Shown: positions 29,223-38,590 of the stretch, piece after piece
Layout: each line of letters begins with the position of its first letter
Numbering within the stretch: position 1 is the stretch's first letter
Assembly (NCBI RefSeq): GCF_007833215.1
Contig: NZ_CP042239.1
Location: 1,116,001 to 1,180,000 of the forward strand
DNA: 64,000 nt
Direction of reading: 5' to 3'
Source of the DNA: Sphingomonas suaedae
GTDB taxonomy: Bacteria; Pseudomonadota; Alphaproteobacteria; Sphingomonadales; Sphingomonadaceae
Made by a program: the position numbers and the translations under genes
Notes under the pieces: model-generated
Database searches by the model: none
What the model was told of the DNA's origin: nothing
The model's input: only the letters and a program-made list of their open reading frames with translations

Positions 29223-30442
29223 GCCGCCGCCGACCGCGCCGATCGCCCGCCGCTGCGCCCCCCGCGCAGACCCAGAATATCGTCGAGCGCGGACAGGCGC
29301 GCGTCCCAGCTATAATGGTCGATCACCCGCTGCCGCGCGAGCGCGCCGAATTCAACAGCGGTCGCCGGATCGGCCAGGATGCGGTTCACCGCATCGGCAA
29401 TCTCACCGACCGTTTCGCCGACCTCAATCGTCCCGCCGTGGTCGATGCCGGTCGCCGCCGCGCCCGACGCCACCACCGGCCGGGCCATCGCCATCGCCTC
29501 CAATATCTTGTTCTGCACGCCGCGCGCCAGCTTCAGCGGCGCGACGACCACCGATGCCGCGTGCAACCAGGGGCGCACATCGGCGACCTCGCCCGTCACG
29601 TTGACCCCGGGATGTTTCGCCAGTGCCTTTACCGCATCGGTCGGCTTGCGCCCGACGATCGCGAACCGCGCGTTGGGGTGGCGCAGGCGGATATGCGGCA
29701 GGATCGTCTCGACGAACCAGGTCACGCCCTCGAAATTGGGACGATAGTCCATCTGGCCGGTAAAGACGATCAGTTCGCCCATCGTGTCGATGCGCTTGAA
29801 CTGCGCACCCGGATCAAAGACCATGGTGTCGATCCCGTTGCCCACGGCATGGACACGCTCGGCGCCGGTCCGCTCGCGGAACAATGCCGCTTCCTCTTCG
29901 CTGACGAACAGGCTGGCATGGGCGCGCGCGGCAACCGCTTTTTCATGCGCAGCGAGCAACCGCGCCTCGCGCCGCATCATCCATCCGGTAAAGCCCCGGC
30001 TCGACGCGCCATAGGAGGCGAATTTCGCCGAATCCATGTCGACGAAATCCATCACCACCCGCTGGCGCGGACGCATCGGCACATATTGCGCCATCTGGCT
30101 GGAAAAGACGTAGATCGTGTCGATCGCGTGCCGTGCCAGCATCTCGGCGACGGCGCGATGCACCTCGGCGTTGTCGAATGCGGTCAGCGACACCGGTCGA
30201 TGCGACAGGATCGACTGTACTCCCGCCACCAGCTGCGGCTTGTTGCGCCACACGATCTGGCGGTTGCCGGTCAGCTTGGCGAGACCGGACTTCTGCTTCA
30301 GGTCCGCGGGGTCGTCGGCGAAGGCGATCAGATGGACCCGGCTGCGCTCGGACAAATAGCGCAGGATGTTGTACGCCCGGATCTTGTCGCCCCGGTCGGG
30401 CGGGAACGGTACGCGATGCGCCAGGAACAGGATGTCGCCCAT
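29219..30442 (-). CDS. XrtA-associated glycosyltransferase (family 4-like, TIGR03087 type)
   Basis: 407 residues with a GT-B layout. The N-terminus MGDILFLAHRVPFPPDRGDK and a C-terminal donor-binding region (NKILEAMAMARPVVAS, ATGIDHGGTIEV) support a retaining glycosyltransferase that adds a sugar to the exopolysaccharide on the cytoplasmic side. The start at 30442 overlaps the stop of the FemAB gene by one base (TGATG). An upstream in-frame start at 30508 would be inside that gene and is unlikely. Confidence 0.92.
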   Translation of the reverse strand: MGDILFLAHRVPFPPDRGDKIRAYNILRYLSERSRVHLIAFADDPADLKQKSGLAKLTGNRQIVWRNKPQLVAGVQSILSHRPVSLTAFDNAEVHRAVAEMLARHAIDTIYVFSSQMAQYVPMRPRQRVVMDFVDMDSAKFASYGASSRGFTGWMMRREARLLAAHEKAVAARAHASLFVSEEEAALFRERTGAERVHAVGNGIDTMVFDPGAQFKRIDTMGELIVFTGQMDYRPNFEGVTWFVETILPHIRLRHPNARFAIVGRKPTDAVKALAKHPGVNVTGEVADVRPWLHAASVVVAPLKLARGVQNKILEAMAMARPVVASGAAATGIDHGGTIEVGETVGEIADAVNRILADPATAVEFGALARQRVIDHYSWDARLSALDDILGLRGGRSGGRSARSAAA

Positions 30443-31515
30443 CAGCCAAGCCCCCGCGAAATCCACGGGCCGACGCGGTTGGCAACCGCAAGCGGCAGGC
30501 GGCTCCACAGCGCGACCTGCATCTTGTATTTGGGGTTCAACGGACTGGCATCGCGTGGCGCCGCGCCATCGGCGGTACGTTCATAATAGGTCAACGACGT
30601 CGGTTCGAACCCCCAGTTTTTCTTGAACGCCGCGGGGCCCGTCCCGGTTTTGGAACGACCGAAATCGAACCGCGTACAGCCCTTTTCGCGCGCATGGCGC
30701 ATCAGCTCGAAATACATCCGATCATTGGCGCGCAGCCGCCGCGCCGCGGTCGTGCCCCCGCCCCAATAGGGATAGACCGTGCGCCGCCAATACAGACTCA
30801 ACACCGCCGACACCGCCACATCCTCACGCCGCACAATCAGCACATCTGCTGCACTAGCGAACGCGTGCAACACTTCCGTGAACAGCGCGCGGGGAAAAAC
30901 CGGCGTCCCCAGATTGCGAACCGATTCGGCATAGACCGCATAATGCGCCGCGACATCCGCCGCATCGCGCCCGATGCTGACCGTCAGATCATTCTCCAGC
31001 CCCTTGCGCACCTCTGCGCGCTGCTTGCGTGGGATGGCGAGCAGTTCTGCTGCATCATCCTCCGCCAGATCGCGCGCAAAGCCCAGATAATGGCTATCGT
31101 CCACCTGCCATTCGGGACCGGGTCGCGGCCCGCCGCGCACCTCGACGCTGGGACAACTCAGCCGCTGCGCCAGCGACCAGCAGGCATCGGCCAGCGCGCG
31201 CGCCACATCGGGCCGGTCGGCCAAGATGCCCCCGCCGACGCCGAACCCCGCCGAGGCGAGCACCCGTCCGAACAGCGGCGAATGCAGCTCGGTTAGCGGC
31301 ATGACCCCGACGATGCCACGTTCGCCCCGCTCGGCGACCAGATAGTGACTCCGTTGTCCGCACCCCTTGGCCACCGCCACGCTCCAGGCGGGCATGTGAA
31401 AGGGCGTAGCATCGGGATGCTCCTGGACATAGGCGCCGATCCGCGCACGATCGATCGTGTCGCCCAGATCGGCAACCCGGAGCGCGACGGGCCGGGCGAG
31501 CAGCGGCGCGTTCAT
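30442..31515 (-). CDS. XrtA-associated FemAB-like acyltransferase
   Basis: 357 residues with the GNAT-like FemAB fold. Words such as TPFHMPAWSVAVAKG, VYPYWGGGTTAARRLRANDR and RFDFGRSKTGTGPAAFKKNW match the FemAB family tied to exosortase A loci. It may transfer an amino acyl or similar group to a polymer unit; the acceptor is unknown. The start MNAPLLARP at 31515 overlaps the deacetylase stop by four bases; the longer in-frame version starting at 31713 lies in the deacetylase and is a shadow. Confidence 0.92.
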   Translation of the reverse strand: MNAPLLARPVALRVADLGDTIDRARIGAYVQEHPDATPFHMPAWSVAVAKGCGQRSHYLVAERGERGIVGVMPLTELHSPLFGRVLASAGFGVGGGILADRPDVARALADACWSLAQRLSCPSVEVRGGPRPGPEWQVDDSHYLGFARDLAEDDAAELLAIPRKQRAEVRKGLENDLTVSIGRDAADVAAHYAVYAESVRNLGTPVFPRALFTEVLHAFASAADVLIVRREDVAVSAVLSLYWRRTVYPYWGGGTTAARRLRANDRMYFELMRHAREKGCTRFDFGRSKTGTGPAAFKKNWGFEPTSLTYYERTADGAAPRDASPLNPKYKMQVALWSRLPLAVANRVGPWISRGLG

Positions 31516-32384
31516 GCCGCCGCCCCCAGCGCCAGTGCGCCCGCATCGATCCGCGCCGCCTCGGCCGCCACCACGACATCCGTCCGGTCCCAGCGATGTC
31601 CGGCCATCAACGTCCGCAACTTCCCCGCCATCGCCCCCAACCGGCTGTAATGCCGCAGCTTCGATCGCAACGACGCCTGCGCCACGCGCGGCTGACCCGG
31701 ATCGATCTCCCACGGGTGAAAATAAAAGACCGCGGGCTGCCCATCGTCGTTCATCCGCCGGATCGCGCCCTGCACCACGGTAGCGGGCAACAGGCGGAAA
31801 AACCCACCCCCGGTCGTCACTTCGCGCCCCAGGAACCGCGCCGTCGTCACCGGCAGTTCGATCAGGTGGCTACCGGCGACCGGCCGATAGGCGCGACGCG
31901 GCGCATCGGCCCAGCCATAATGGTCGTGGCCGATCGGCGCGACGCTGGACGAATAGGCATAGCCTTCCTCCGCCAGCACCCGATGCGCCCAGGGGGTCCG
32001 GCCATCGATCGAAAAGCTCGGCGCGCGATATCCGCTGACGCGCTGTCCCGTCGCATCCTCCAGCACCGCGCGCGCCCGGCCGATATCGGCGCGAAACTGC
32101 TCGGGCCCCATGGTGAAGACGCGTTGATGGTCCCAGCCATGACTGGCGACCTCATGCCCCGCCCCAGCGATCCGCCGCATCAGCGCGGGGTGCCGCTCGG
32201 CGACCCAGCCCAGCGTGAAGAATGTCGCGCTGACCCCGCCCTGCGCGAACAGGTCCAATACCGCATCGGTATTCGCCTCGACCCGCTGTTCGAGCGCGTT
32301 CCAGTCGTCACGCGCGATCACCGTTTCAAAGGCGCCGACCTGGAACCAGTCCTCGACATCGACCGAAAGGGCGTTGGCGACCAT
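31512..32384 (-). CDS. XrtA-associated polysaccharide deacetylase
   Basis: 290 residues of the NodB/polysaccharide-deacetylase fold. Metal-binding motifs are ALSVDVEDWFQVGAF near the N-terminus and SHGWDHQRVF in the middle, with SGYRAPSFSID after it. The subfamily in exosortase A loci (TIGR03006 type) starts with this DVEDWF word. It probably removes N-acetyl groups from the exopolysaccharide or its precursor. It is two bases downstream of the ATPase gene and overlaps the FemAB start by four. Confidence 0.94.
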   Translation of the reverse strand: MVANALSVDVEDWFQVGAFETVIARDDWNALEQRVEANTDAVLDLFAQGGVSATFFTLGWVAERHPALMRRIAGAGHEVASHGWDHQRVFTMGPEQFRADIGRARAVLEDATGQRVSGYRAPSFSIDGRTPWAHRVLAEEGYAYSSSVAPIGHDHYGWADAPRRAYRPVAGSHLIELPVTTARFLGREVTTGGGFFRLLPATVVQGAIRRMNDDGQPAVFYFHPWEIDPGQPRVAQASLRSKLRHYSRLGAMAGKLRTLMAGHRWDRTDVVVAAEAARIDAGALALGAAA

Positions 32385-32386
32385 CG

Positions 32387-33454
32387 TCAGGCGGCGGCTC
32401 CCCGCCGCGTTGGCCGCGCGTCCTCGACCTCGACGAAATCGACCATCAGCGTCAGCACCCGGCGCAACGCCGCATCCTGCTCCTCCAGCCGCGCCTCCAG
32501 CCGCGCGAGCCGCGCAGCCAGCTCCCCATCGGGCGCCGCTGCGGCAGGCGCGGCCGGGGTCGAAACCTCACGCCGCAGCGCCGCCTCGCGCTCGAATGCC
32601 TGGGACGCACCCTTGGGTCGCGGCACCGCGCGCCGCTCGATCGCCATATCGCCCTCGAGATCGGCGATCACCGCCTCGACATCGGCGCCGGAAAAACTGT
32701 CGATCTGCTCGATCGCGCCGAACAGCAGCACCCGGCTGGCAAGCTGGTTGACCTTGCGCGGGATACCGCCGGACCAGCGATAGATCGCCGCATTCGCACC
32801 ATTGGTGAAGCGCGGCTTCCCGCGCCAGCCCACCACCGACAGGCGGTGGATCAGATAAGCGTCCAGCTCATCCTCGTCCATCGGCGTCAGCTCGTGCATC
32901 GCGATCACGCGCTGGCGCAGCTGTTCCAGCCGCGGGTCGGAGAGCTTGGCGCGAAATTCGGGTTGGCCGAGCAGGAATATCTGCAGCAGCGGATAGCCGC
33001 CCGCCTGGAAATTGGAGAGCATCCGCAGCTCTTCCAGGCTTTCGATCGGCAGCGCCTGCGCCTCGTCGACGATCAGCAGCGTCCTCCGCCCGCTGCGCGC
33101 CACCGCGTGCAGCTGCTTCTCGATCGCCGCCAGCACCTGCGCCTTCAGCAGGTGGGTGCTGTCGATGTTCAGCCCCGCCGCCACCATGTGCAGCAGGTCC
33201 TCGGCCTCGATCTGGGTCGTGACGATCTTGATGACGTGCAGCCGCTCGGGATCGATCGTCCCCATCAGGTGACCGACCAGCGTCGTCTTGCCCGCGCCGG
33301 GCGCGCCGGTGATGACGATGAACCCCTCGCCCTGGCTCAGGCCATAGCCCAGATAGGCCATCGCCTTCTTGTGCGTGGCGGTATCGAACCAGAACGCCGG
33401 ATCGGGCGTCAGCTGGAACGGCCTCCCGCTCAATCCATAATGGTCGTCGTACAT
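32387..33454 (-). CDS. XrtA-associated ATPase (ExeA/GspA-like)
   Basis: 355 residues. The N-terminus YDDHYGLSGRPFQLTPDPAFW and the AAA-type P-loop at residues 50-57 (GAPGAGKT) with Walker B LLIVDEAQALP match the PEP-CTERM/XrtA ATPase family. The second half, past residue 280, is Ala/Glu/Arg-rich with a predicted coiled coil and may contact the tyrosine kinase or the membrane complex. Energy supply to export or assembly is inferred from the locus. Confidence 0.93.
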   Translation of the reverse strand: MYDDHYGLSGRPFQLTPDPAFWFDTATHKKAMAYLGYGLSQGEGFIVITGAPGAGKTTLVGHLMGTIDPERLHVIKIVTTQIEAEDLLHMVAAGLNIDSTHLLKAQVLAAIEKQLHAVARSGRRTLLIVDEAQALPIESLEELRMLSNFQAGGYPLLQIFLLGQPEFRAKLSDPRLEQLRQRVIAMHELTPMDEDELDAYLIHRLSVVGWRGKPRFTNGANAAIYRWSGGIPRKVNQLASRVLLFGAIEQIDSFSGADVEAVIADLEGDMAIERRAVPRPKGASQAFEREAALRREVSTPAAPAAAAPDGELAARLARLEARLEEQDAALRRVLTLMVDFVEVEDARPTRRGAAA

Positions 33455-33478
33455 CGTTACACCCTAGGACCAGAGTCT

Positions 33479-35074
33479 TCAGAAACCGTAGCGCAGGCCA
33501 AGCATACCCTGAGCCGAAGTATTGTTCGTTTCGCCCTCGACATCGAACGTGGCGATCCCGGCCGAAACCGTGGCGCTGAGCGGACCGAAATTGTGATAGT
33601 AGGTGCCGTTCGCCCCGGTACCATAGACGCGCGGCGCGCCTGGGATACCGCTCTGGAAGTAATTGACGAACAGATTGCCGTTGACGCCAGAGCGCGAGCT
33701 CAGCGCGCGCGCGGCGAACAGTTGCGCATAGGCGGTCTCGTCGCTCGTCCCGGCGATGATCGAACTGCCGTCGGGCACCAGGAATTCGCGGTTGGCATAG
33801 CCCGCACCCAGGCCGAAGGTCGCCCGGCCCGCATTCATCGACAGCACGCCGGTCACCCCGCGCGCGCGATAATTGGCGCTGGCGATCGACCCCAGCGTGT
33901 TGGTCAGGCAGCTGCCCGCCGCCGCGCCGGTATCGCCATAGACGCAACCGCCGAACGCGCCGCCAAACGGGTCGTTGGGCGTGTTGAAGCTGGTCGGCAA
34001 CGCCGCCAGATCGCTGGCAAGCTGGCGGCCGAAGCTCTGCACCGAATCATAGACGCCGATCTGGAGCCCCGAACGACGCGAAATCTGCCACTGGAGCGAT
34101 CCGGTATAGCTCATCGACTCATAGCGGCGGCCCACCCGCGCCTCGATCATGAAGCGCGCGCTGGGCTTATAGATCACCCCGGCATCCCAGAAAATGCCTT
34201 CGACCTCGTAAGCGATGCGCGGCGGCGATGCGGGATCGGTGACGAACCGCCCCGCCCCGTCGCGCACGATATTGCCCGATCCGTCGCGCAGCGCGTCCTT
34301 CTGGGTGATCTCGATCTTCTCATAGCCGACACCGCCGACCACGGCGAGCCCGCGCCCGACCGGTAGCACCGCGTCGGCGCGACCATATTTGCCGTCATAT
34401 TTCTGGTCGAGCTGGCTGCCCTCTTCGCGCTGCCATGCACCCGCGACGCTGAGGCCCACCGGCAGGATCGTCCCCGCCTTCACCCCGGCGCGCACCTGCG
34501 CGAGATGGCTGGTCGAGCTGTCGTACAGATCGACCGGCGGATCGGCGGGATCGATGCTCGGGATCGATGGCGCCTCGACCTTGGTATAGCCGAAACGATA
34601 GGCGGCGCTCAGGCTCGCCGGACCGTCGCCGGTGTGAAAGGTGGGGCCGGCATAGGCCGAATAGACCTGGCTGGTATTGCGGACATTGCCCGCCAGATTG
34701 ACCGGCGCGTCACCGCGAATGTCGCTGCGCGCGCGCGTCGCCAGCGCACCACCCTCGACCGTGAAGCCCGGGGCGACCTTCACCGCCGCGCGGGCCAGGC
34801 CGCTATGCGTGTCGCCATCGGCGACGTCCTTCTGGTAATCGAAGCGGCGCTCATACTTGTACGAAAGCTGCACCTCGACCCGGCGCGACTGGATCGCCGC
34901 ATCGACCCCGACGCCGACGGTCGAGTAGGTCAGCACCTCGCCTCCGCCCGAAAGATCGGCGACGATCACCTGCCCCGCATCGATATAGGGTTCGATCGAG
35001 GTCCGCCGGTCCTTGGCAGTCGCCGGGACGACGATCATGGCAGTGGCGGCGCACGCCGCGGCGATCAGCCTCAT
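33479..35074 (-). CDS. XrtA-associated outer-membrane beta-barrel protein (TIGR03016-like)
   Basis: 531 residues with a signal peptide (MRLIAAACAATAMIVVPATA) and alternating-strand repeats rich in Gly, aromatic and polar residues, ending in a terminal aromatic (LGLRYGF), which is the outer-membrane barrel signature. It is placed between the autokinase and the ATPase, where TIGR03016-type proteins are found. It may form the outer-membrane part of exopolysaccharide export. The ATG at 35074 overlaps the kinase stop (ATGA). Confidence 0.88.
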   Translation of the reverse strand: MRLIAAACAATAMIVVPATAKDRRTSIEPYIDAGQVIVADLSGGGEVLTYSTVGVGVDAAIQSRRVEVQLSYKYERRFDYQKDVADGDTHSGLARAAVKVAPGFTVEGGALATRARSDIRGDAPVNLAGNVRNTSQVYSAYAGPTFHTGDGPASLSAAYRFGYTKVEAPSIPSIDPADPPVDLYDSSTSHLAQVRAGVKAGTILPVGLSVAGAWQREEGSQLDQKYDGKYGRADAVLPVGRGLAVVGGVGYEKIEITQKDALRDGSGNIVRDGAGRFVTDPASPPRIAYEVEGIFWDAGVIYKPSARFMIEARVGRRYESMSYTGSLQWQISRRSGLQIGVYDSVQSFGRQLASDLAALPTSFNTPNDPFGGAFGGCVYGDTGAAAGSCLTNTLGSIASANYRARGVTGVLSMNAGRATFGLGAGYANREFLVPDGSSIIAGTSDETAYAQLFAARALSSRSGVNGNLFVNYFQSGIPGAPRVYGTGANGTYYHNFGPLSATVSAGIATFDVEGETNNTSAQGMLGLRYGF

Positions 35075-36060
35075 TGGTCCGGCTCCCCGTAATAGGCGCC
35101 GTAGTTGCCGAAGCGACGCCCCCCCGGCTGGAATGACACGCTGTTGAGCAACAGCTGGATATGCTCGCACCCGTCGAGCAGCGCGACGGCCTCCCGCAAC
35201 TCGCTCTCGGTCGTGCGATCGGCGCGCACCACCAGCATCACCTGCCCGACATGGCTGGCGAGTGCGCTCGCGGGCGATGCCGCCAGGATCGGCGGCGAAT
35301 CGAAGATGACGATGCGGCGCGGATTGGCCGCCGCCAGTCCGTCCAGGATCGCGTCGGCGCGCTCGCTGGCCAGCAATTCGGTATCGGCGACGCTGCGCGT
35401 GCCGGCGGGCAGCACCGAGAGCTGCGGAACATCGGTGTCGATCACGCAGGCTTCCGCGTTCGCCACGGCGCCGGTCAGCACGTCGAGCAGTCCCGGCCCG
35501 TCGGGCGCGCCGAAGCGGTTGAGGACGTCCGGCTTCGCGAAATCGGCATCGACCAGCAGGATTTCGACATCCTTCTCTGCCGCCATGGAGAGCGCGAGGT
35601 TGATCGCGCAGAATGTCTTGCCGTCATCGGGCTTGGCCGAGCAGACCAGGATCATCCGCGACCGATCGTCGGCATCTGCCGCGCCTGTCGCGCGAATCTG
35701 GCGCGCGGTGTTGAGCAGCTGGCGCTTCACCAGCCGGAATTCCTCGGCCAGCGCGGTAACGGTCGCGCCCGGCACCAACATGCCGTGCTCCGCCAGCTTC
35801 GTGCGGTCGATCGCAATCCGGCGCCGCCCGCTCTCTGGTGCGCCCTCCGGTGCCACCGCATCGGCTTCGGGGCGCAGCAGCGGGGCGCGGGGCGCCTCCA
35901 CCCGGTCGAACACCGGCGCGGCCGCACGCTGGACCGGCGGGGCGGAAGGTTTAGGCGCCGCAGGCTGGAGCGCCGGAGCCGGTTTCGGCGACAGGGCATA
36001 TTGCGCCGCCGCCCGTTCGAGCAGCGATCCGCGCAGTCGCTTGGGGGTCTGATCGTTCAT
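35071..36060 (-). CDS. XrtA-associated tyrosine autokinase (CpsD/CapB-like)
   Basis: 329 residues. An N-terminal Pro/Ala-rich region (about 1-110) precedes a BY-kinase P-loop domain, with Walker A CSAKPDDGKTFCAINLA, Walker A' LLVDADFAKPD and a Walker B-like IVIFDSPPIL. The tail is tyrosine-rich (RRFGNYGAYYGEPDQ), typical for autophosphorylation sites. With the chain-length protein upstream it should control polymer length and export. The ATG at 36060 is 10 bases after the chain-length gene stop; an in-frame upstream start at 36153 lies in that gene. Confidence 0.94.
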   Translation of the reverse strand: MNDQTPKRLRGSLLERAAAQYALSPKPAPALQPAAPKPSAPPVQRAAAPVFDRVEAPRAPLLRPEADAVAPEGAPESGRRRIAIDRTKLAEHGMLVPGATVTALAEEFRLVKRQLLNTARQIRATGAADADDRSRMILVCSAKPDDGKTFCAINLALSMAAEKDVEILLVDADFAKPDVLNRFGAPDGPGLLDVLTGAVANAEACVIDTDVPQLSVLPAGTRSVADTELLASERADAILDGLAAANPRRIVIFDSPPILAASPASALASHVGQVMLVVRADRTTESELREAVALLDGCEHIQLLLNSVSFQPGGRRFGNYGAYYGEPDQ

Positions 36061-36070
36061 CCTGTCCCCC

Positions 36071-37588
36071 TCACGCCGCCATGCCGCGCTGGGCCATTTC
36101 CAGCCCCAACAGCGCGACCCAGGCGACCAGCAATCCCGCAGTAGCCGCCGCAAACATCTGCAATCTCTTGCGGCGCAGGCTCGCCTGCGCGGCGGTCACG
36201 ACCTCGCCGATCGATCCGATCACCGGCATCCCGCTTGCCCGTTCCAGCCGACCGGCGGTCGGAAAGGTTCCGGCGATCTGGCTGAGACCGAACGCTGCGG
36301 CCACGCCGCCGCCCAGCCCGACGACCAGCACGCCGGTCAGCAACAGCATCCGGTTGGGCGCGGTCGGGGCGCGCGGCGCGGTGGGCGGATCGATCACACT
36401 GAACTTCACTGCGTCGGTCTGGCTCGCCGCCTGGCTGCGCAGCTTCACCTGTTCGCGATCGGCGAGCAGCTTGTCATAGGCCGCCTTCATCACCTGATAA
36501 TTGCGGTCGATCTCCGCCTGTTCCTGCGCTGCGGCCGGATCGCCCGCAATCTTCTGGTCGATCGCCGCCATGTCGGCCTCGATCTGTGCTTTGCGATTGG
36601 TCAGCGCCGCGACCTGGGCCGCCTTGTCCGCCTGCATCGCGCGCAGGCTAAGATAGAGGGGGTTGGCGCTGGAGCCACCACCGCCCGAATAGACCGGCTC
36701 GCGCTTTGCCGCGGCCTGGGCCGCAGACAATTGGCTCTTGAGCGCGATCACGTCCGGGTGATTGTCGGTCCAGCCGCGCGAGCGTGCTTCGGCAAGCTGG
36801 CCCTGGATCGCCGCGAGCCGTGCCCGCGCCGGACCCGCGACCGCGCCGCCGCCCGCACCTGCGACCGTTGCCGAGGTCCCGGCCATCTGCCCGTTCACCG
36901 CGGCAAGGCTGCTCTGCGCCGCCGCCAGCTCCGAATTGACCTGCGCCAGTTGCGCGCGCGCCGCCGACAGGCGTTCGGCAAGCGTGCCGGTGCCGGGCAA
37001 CGAGCCGAGATAGCGGTCCTGAAAATCCGCCTTCTTGGCCTCGGCCTCCTGCAGCGCCTTTTGCCGCTGGGCGAGCTGCTGGTCGAGGAAGGTGAGCGAC
37101 TGGCTCGCCTCGTCGCGCATCGTGCCCAGATTGTCCTCGACAAAGATGTCGATCAGCTTCTGGACAATCGCGCGCGACAATTTTCCGCTATCGGCCGTCG
37201 CGGTAATCTCGAACAGATTGTCCTGCTGCGCGGTGATCTTGATATGCTTCTGAAGCGTACCGACGCGATCGGCGACATCACGGTCGGTCGCGACCGTATT
37301 GGCCAGGTCGGTGCCGCGCACGACCTTTTCGAGGTTCACCGCACTCGCCAGCGTCGTGCGGACGCGGTCGATGTCCTTCTGCTGCTCCTGCTGCGTCGCG
37401 ATCCCCTCGCCCGGCAGGATCTGGCGCAGCTGCACGAAGATGCGCGCGCGGCTTTCGAACTGGTTGGGGATTTGCGACACGACCAGCCAGCCCGCAAGGC
37501 ACAATGCCCAGGCGACGGCCACGGCGATCCAGCGACGTTGCCAAACGCCGTGAAGCGCCGTCCTGATCTCGGTCCAAAGTCCCCCCAC
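36071..37588 (-). CDS. XrtA-system polysaccharide chain-length determinant (Wzz-like)
   Basis: 505 residues with one transmembrane helix near the start (IAVAVAWALCLAGWLVV), a long periplasmic coiled-coil region (about 140-400), and a second helix at about 425-447 (RMLLLTGVLVVGLGGGVAAAFGL). A third hydrophobic stretch lies near the C-terminus. This is the Wzz/chain-length layout, with FESRARIFVQLRQILPGEG as an XrtA-type word. It partners the autokinase downstream. Start MGGLWTEIR is the first ATG. Confidence 0.93.
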   Translation of the reverse strand: MGGLWTEIRTALHGVWQRRWIAVAVAWALCLAGWLVVSQIPNQFESRARIFVQLRQILPGEGIATQQEQQKDIDRVRTTLASAVNLEKVVRGTDLANTVATDRDVADRVGTLQKHIKITAQQDNLFEITATADSGKLSRAIVQKLIDIFVEDNLGTMRDEASQSLTFLDQQLAQRQKALQEAEAKKADFQDRYLGSLPGTGTLAERLSAARAQLAQVNSELAAAQSSLAAVNGQMAGTSATVAGAGGGAVAGPARARLAAIQGQLAEARSRGWTDNHPDVIALKSQLSAAQAAAKREPVYSGGGGSSANPLYLSLRAMQADKAAQVAALTNRKAQIEADMAAIDQKIAGDPAAAQEQAEIDRNYQVMKAAYDKLLADREQVKLRSQAASQTDAVKFSVIDPPTAPRAPTAPNRMLLLTGVLVVGLGGGVAAAFGLSQIAGTFPTAGRLERASGMPVIGSIGEVVTAAQASLRRKRLQMFAAATAGLLVAWVALLGLEMAQRGMAA

Positions 37589-37601
37589 CGGGCGCGACTC
37601 C

Positions 37602-38243
37602 TTAAAACATGCTTTCGGGGATGATGATCACGTCGCCCGGCTCCAGCCGGACGTTCGCGCTCGTGTCCCCGTTTTTGAGCAGGTCGGACAGCCGCAGGCG
37701 ATATTCGCGCTGCCGTCCGCCATTCTTGTCGAACCGCACCAGCCGGGCGCGATTGCCCGCGGCGAATTCGCTGAGCCCCCCCACCGCGATCATCGCGTCG
37801 AGCAGCGTCATGTTGGCGCGATACGGGATCGATGCGGGCTTCTCGGTCGCGCCAACGATGCGGATCTGCTGGCCAAAGGTGCCGGAGAAGCTCTTCACCA
37901 CGACCGACACGATCGGGTCCTTGATATATTCGCCCAGCGCATATTTGAGGTCGTCGGCCAGCATCGCGGGCGTCTTGCCCACGGCGGGCATGTCGCTCAC
38001 CAGCGGGGTGGTGATACGGCCGTCGGGGCGCACCTGTACCTCGGCCGACAATTCCTGGTTGCGCCATACGAAAATCTGGAGCGTGTCGAGCGGGCCGATG
38101 ACATATTCCTCGCCCGGCCCCTCACGGCTCGCGACAAAGGCGGTGGGCGGCAGCTCTGGGCGATTCGCGCCGCCCATGCAGCTCGAAAGCACCATCGCGA
38201 TCAGCGATAGCGCCAAGACCTTTCCGGCATGTCCCAAACGCAT
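37602..38243 (-). CDS. XrtA-system polysaccharide export lipoprotein (Wza-like)
   Basis: 213 residues. The signal peptide ends in a lipobox LSSC with C22 as the lipidated cysteine. The Poly_export domain (YVIGPLDTLQIFVWRNQELS) is followed by SLBB-like parts. A strong AAGGAGG lies upstream of the ATG at 38243, which settles the start against a longer in-frame form. It is the first gene of the long leftward XrtA operon, so its promoter should lie in the 200-base gap to the micro-ORF at 38444, which points the other way. Confidence 0.94.
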   Translation of the reverse strand: MRLGHAGKVLALSLIAMVLSSCMGGANRPELPPTAFVASREGPGEEYVIGPLDTLQIFVWRNQELSAEVQVRPDGRITTPLVSDMPAVGKTPAMLADDLKYALGEYIKDPIVSVVVKSFSGTFGQQIRIVGATEKPASIPYRANMTLLDAMIAVGGLSEFAAGNRARLVRFDKNGGRQREYRLRLSDLLKNGDTSANVRLEPGDVIIIPESMF

Positions 38244-38443
38244 GACTCTCGAACCTCCTTGCGCGCTCCAGCCCTCCGGCGTCCCGTCGGTGCGTGCGCG
38301 AACAACCGCTTTGCTATGGGGCGCGGAGGTAAAGATACCGTTAGGAACCTCATCGACCGGCATCCGCGCGGAACCCGCAGAATCCGGCTGAAAACAGGTT
38401 GCGCTTGCGCTATATCCACAGAGCAACTGCGGGGAGAAAACGC

Positions 38444-38578
38444 ATGCGTTACGGTTACGAAGCGATGAGCGGCGGTGATGGCCAGCATGGCGGTTGGCCG
38501 CCCTCGCCTCCCCCACCGCCGGCCCCTGCGCCCTCGCCTTCGCCGCCGCCGCCGCCCCCGCCGCCCAATCCGAACTAA
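38444..38578 (+). CDS. 44-residue proline-rich micro-ORF
   Basis: The product opens with MRYGYEAMSGGDGQHGGW, then has about 20 prolines in a stretch of Pro/Ser/Ala, ending NPN. GGGGAG lies seven bases before the ATG, which is good evidence of translation. No family was recognised. The prolines could form an extended arm through the cell envelope, or the ORF could be a chance reading of a CCG-rich sequence. The next gene starts 12 bases downstream on the same strand, so they may form a transcript divergent from the XrtA export operon. Confidence 0.5.
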   Translation: MRYGYEAMSGGDGQHGGWPPSPPPPPAPAPSPSPPPPPPPPNPN

Positions 38579-38590
38579 AGGCGCGCGCGC

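Noticed and set aside
27591..29315. 574-residue plus-strand frame over the exosortase
   Set aside because: Antisense of xrtA, with His/Arg/Gln-rich composition typical of shadows.
30600..30620. GGTTCGAACCC word that resembles a tRNA T arm
   Set aside because: It lies inside the FemAB gene frame and has no surrounding cloverleaf.
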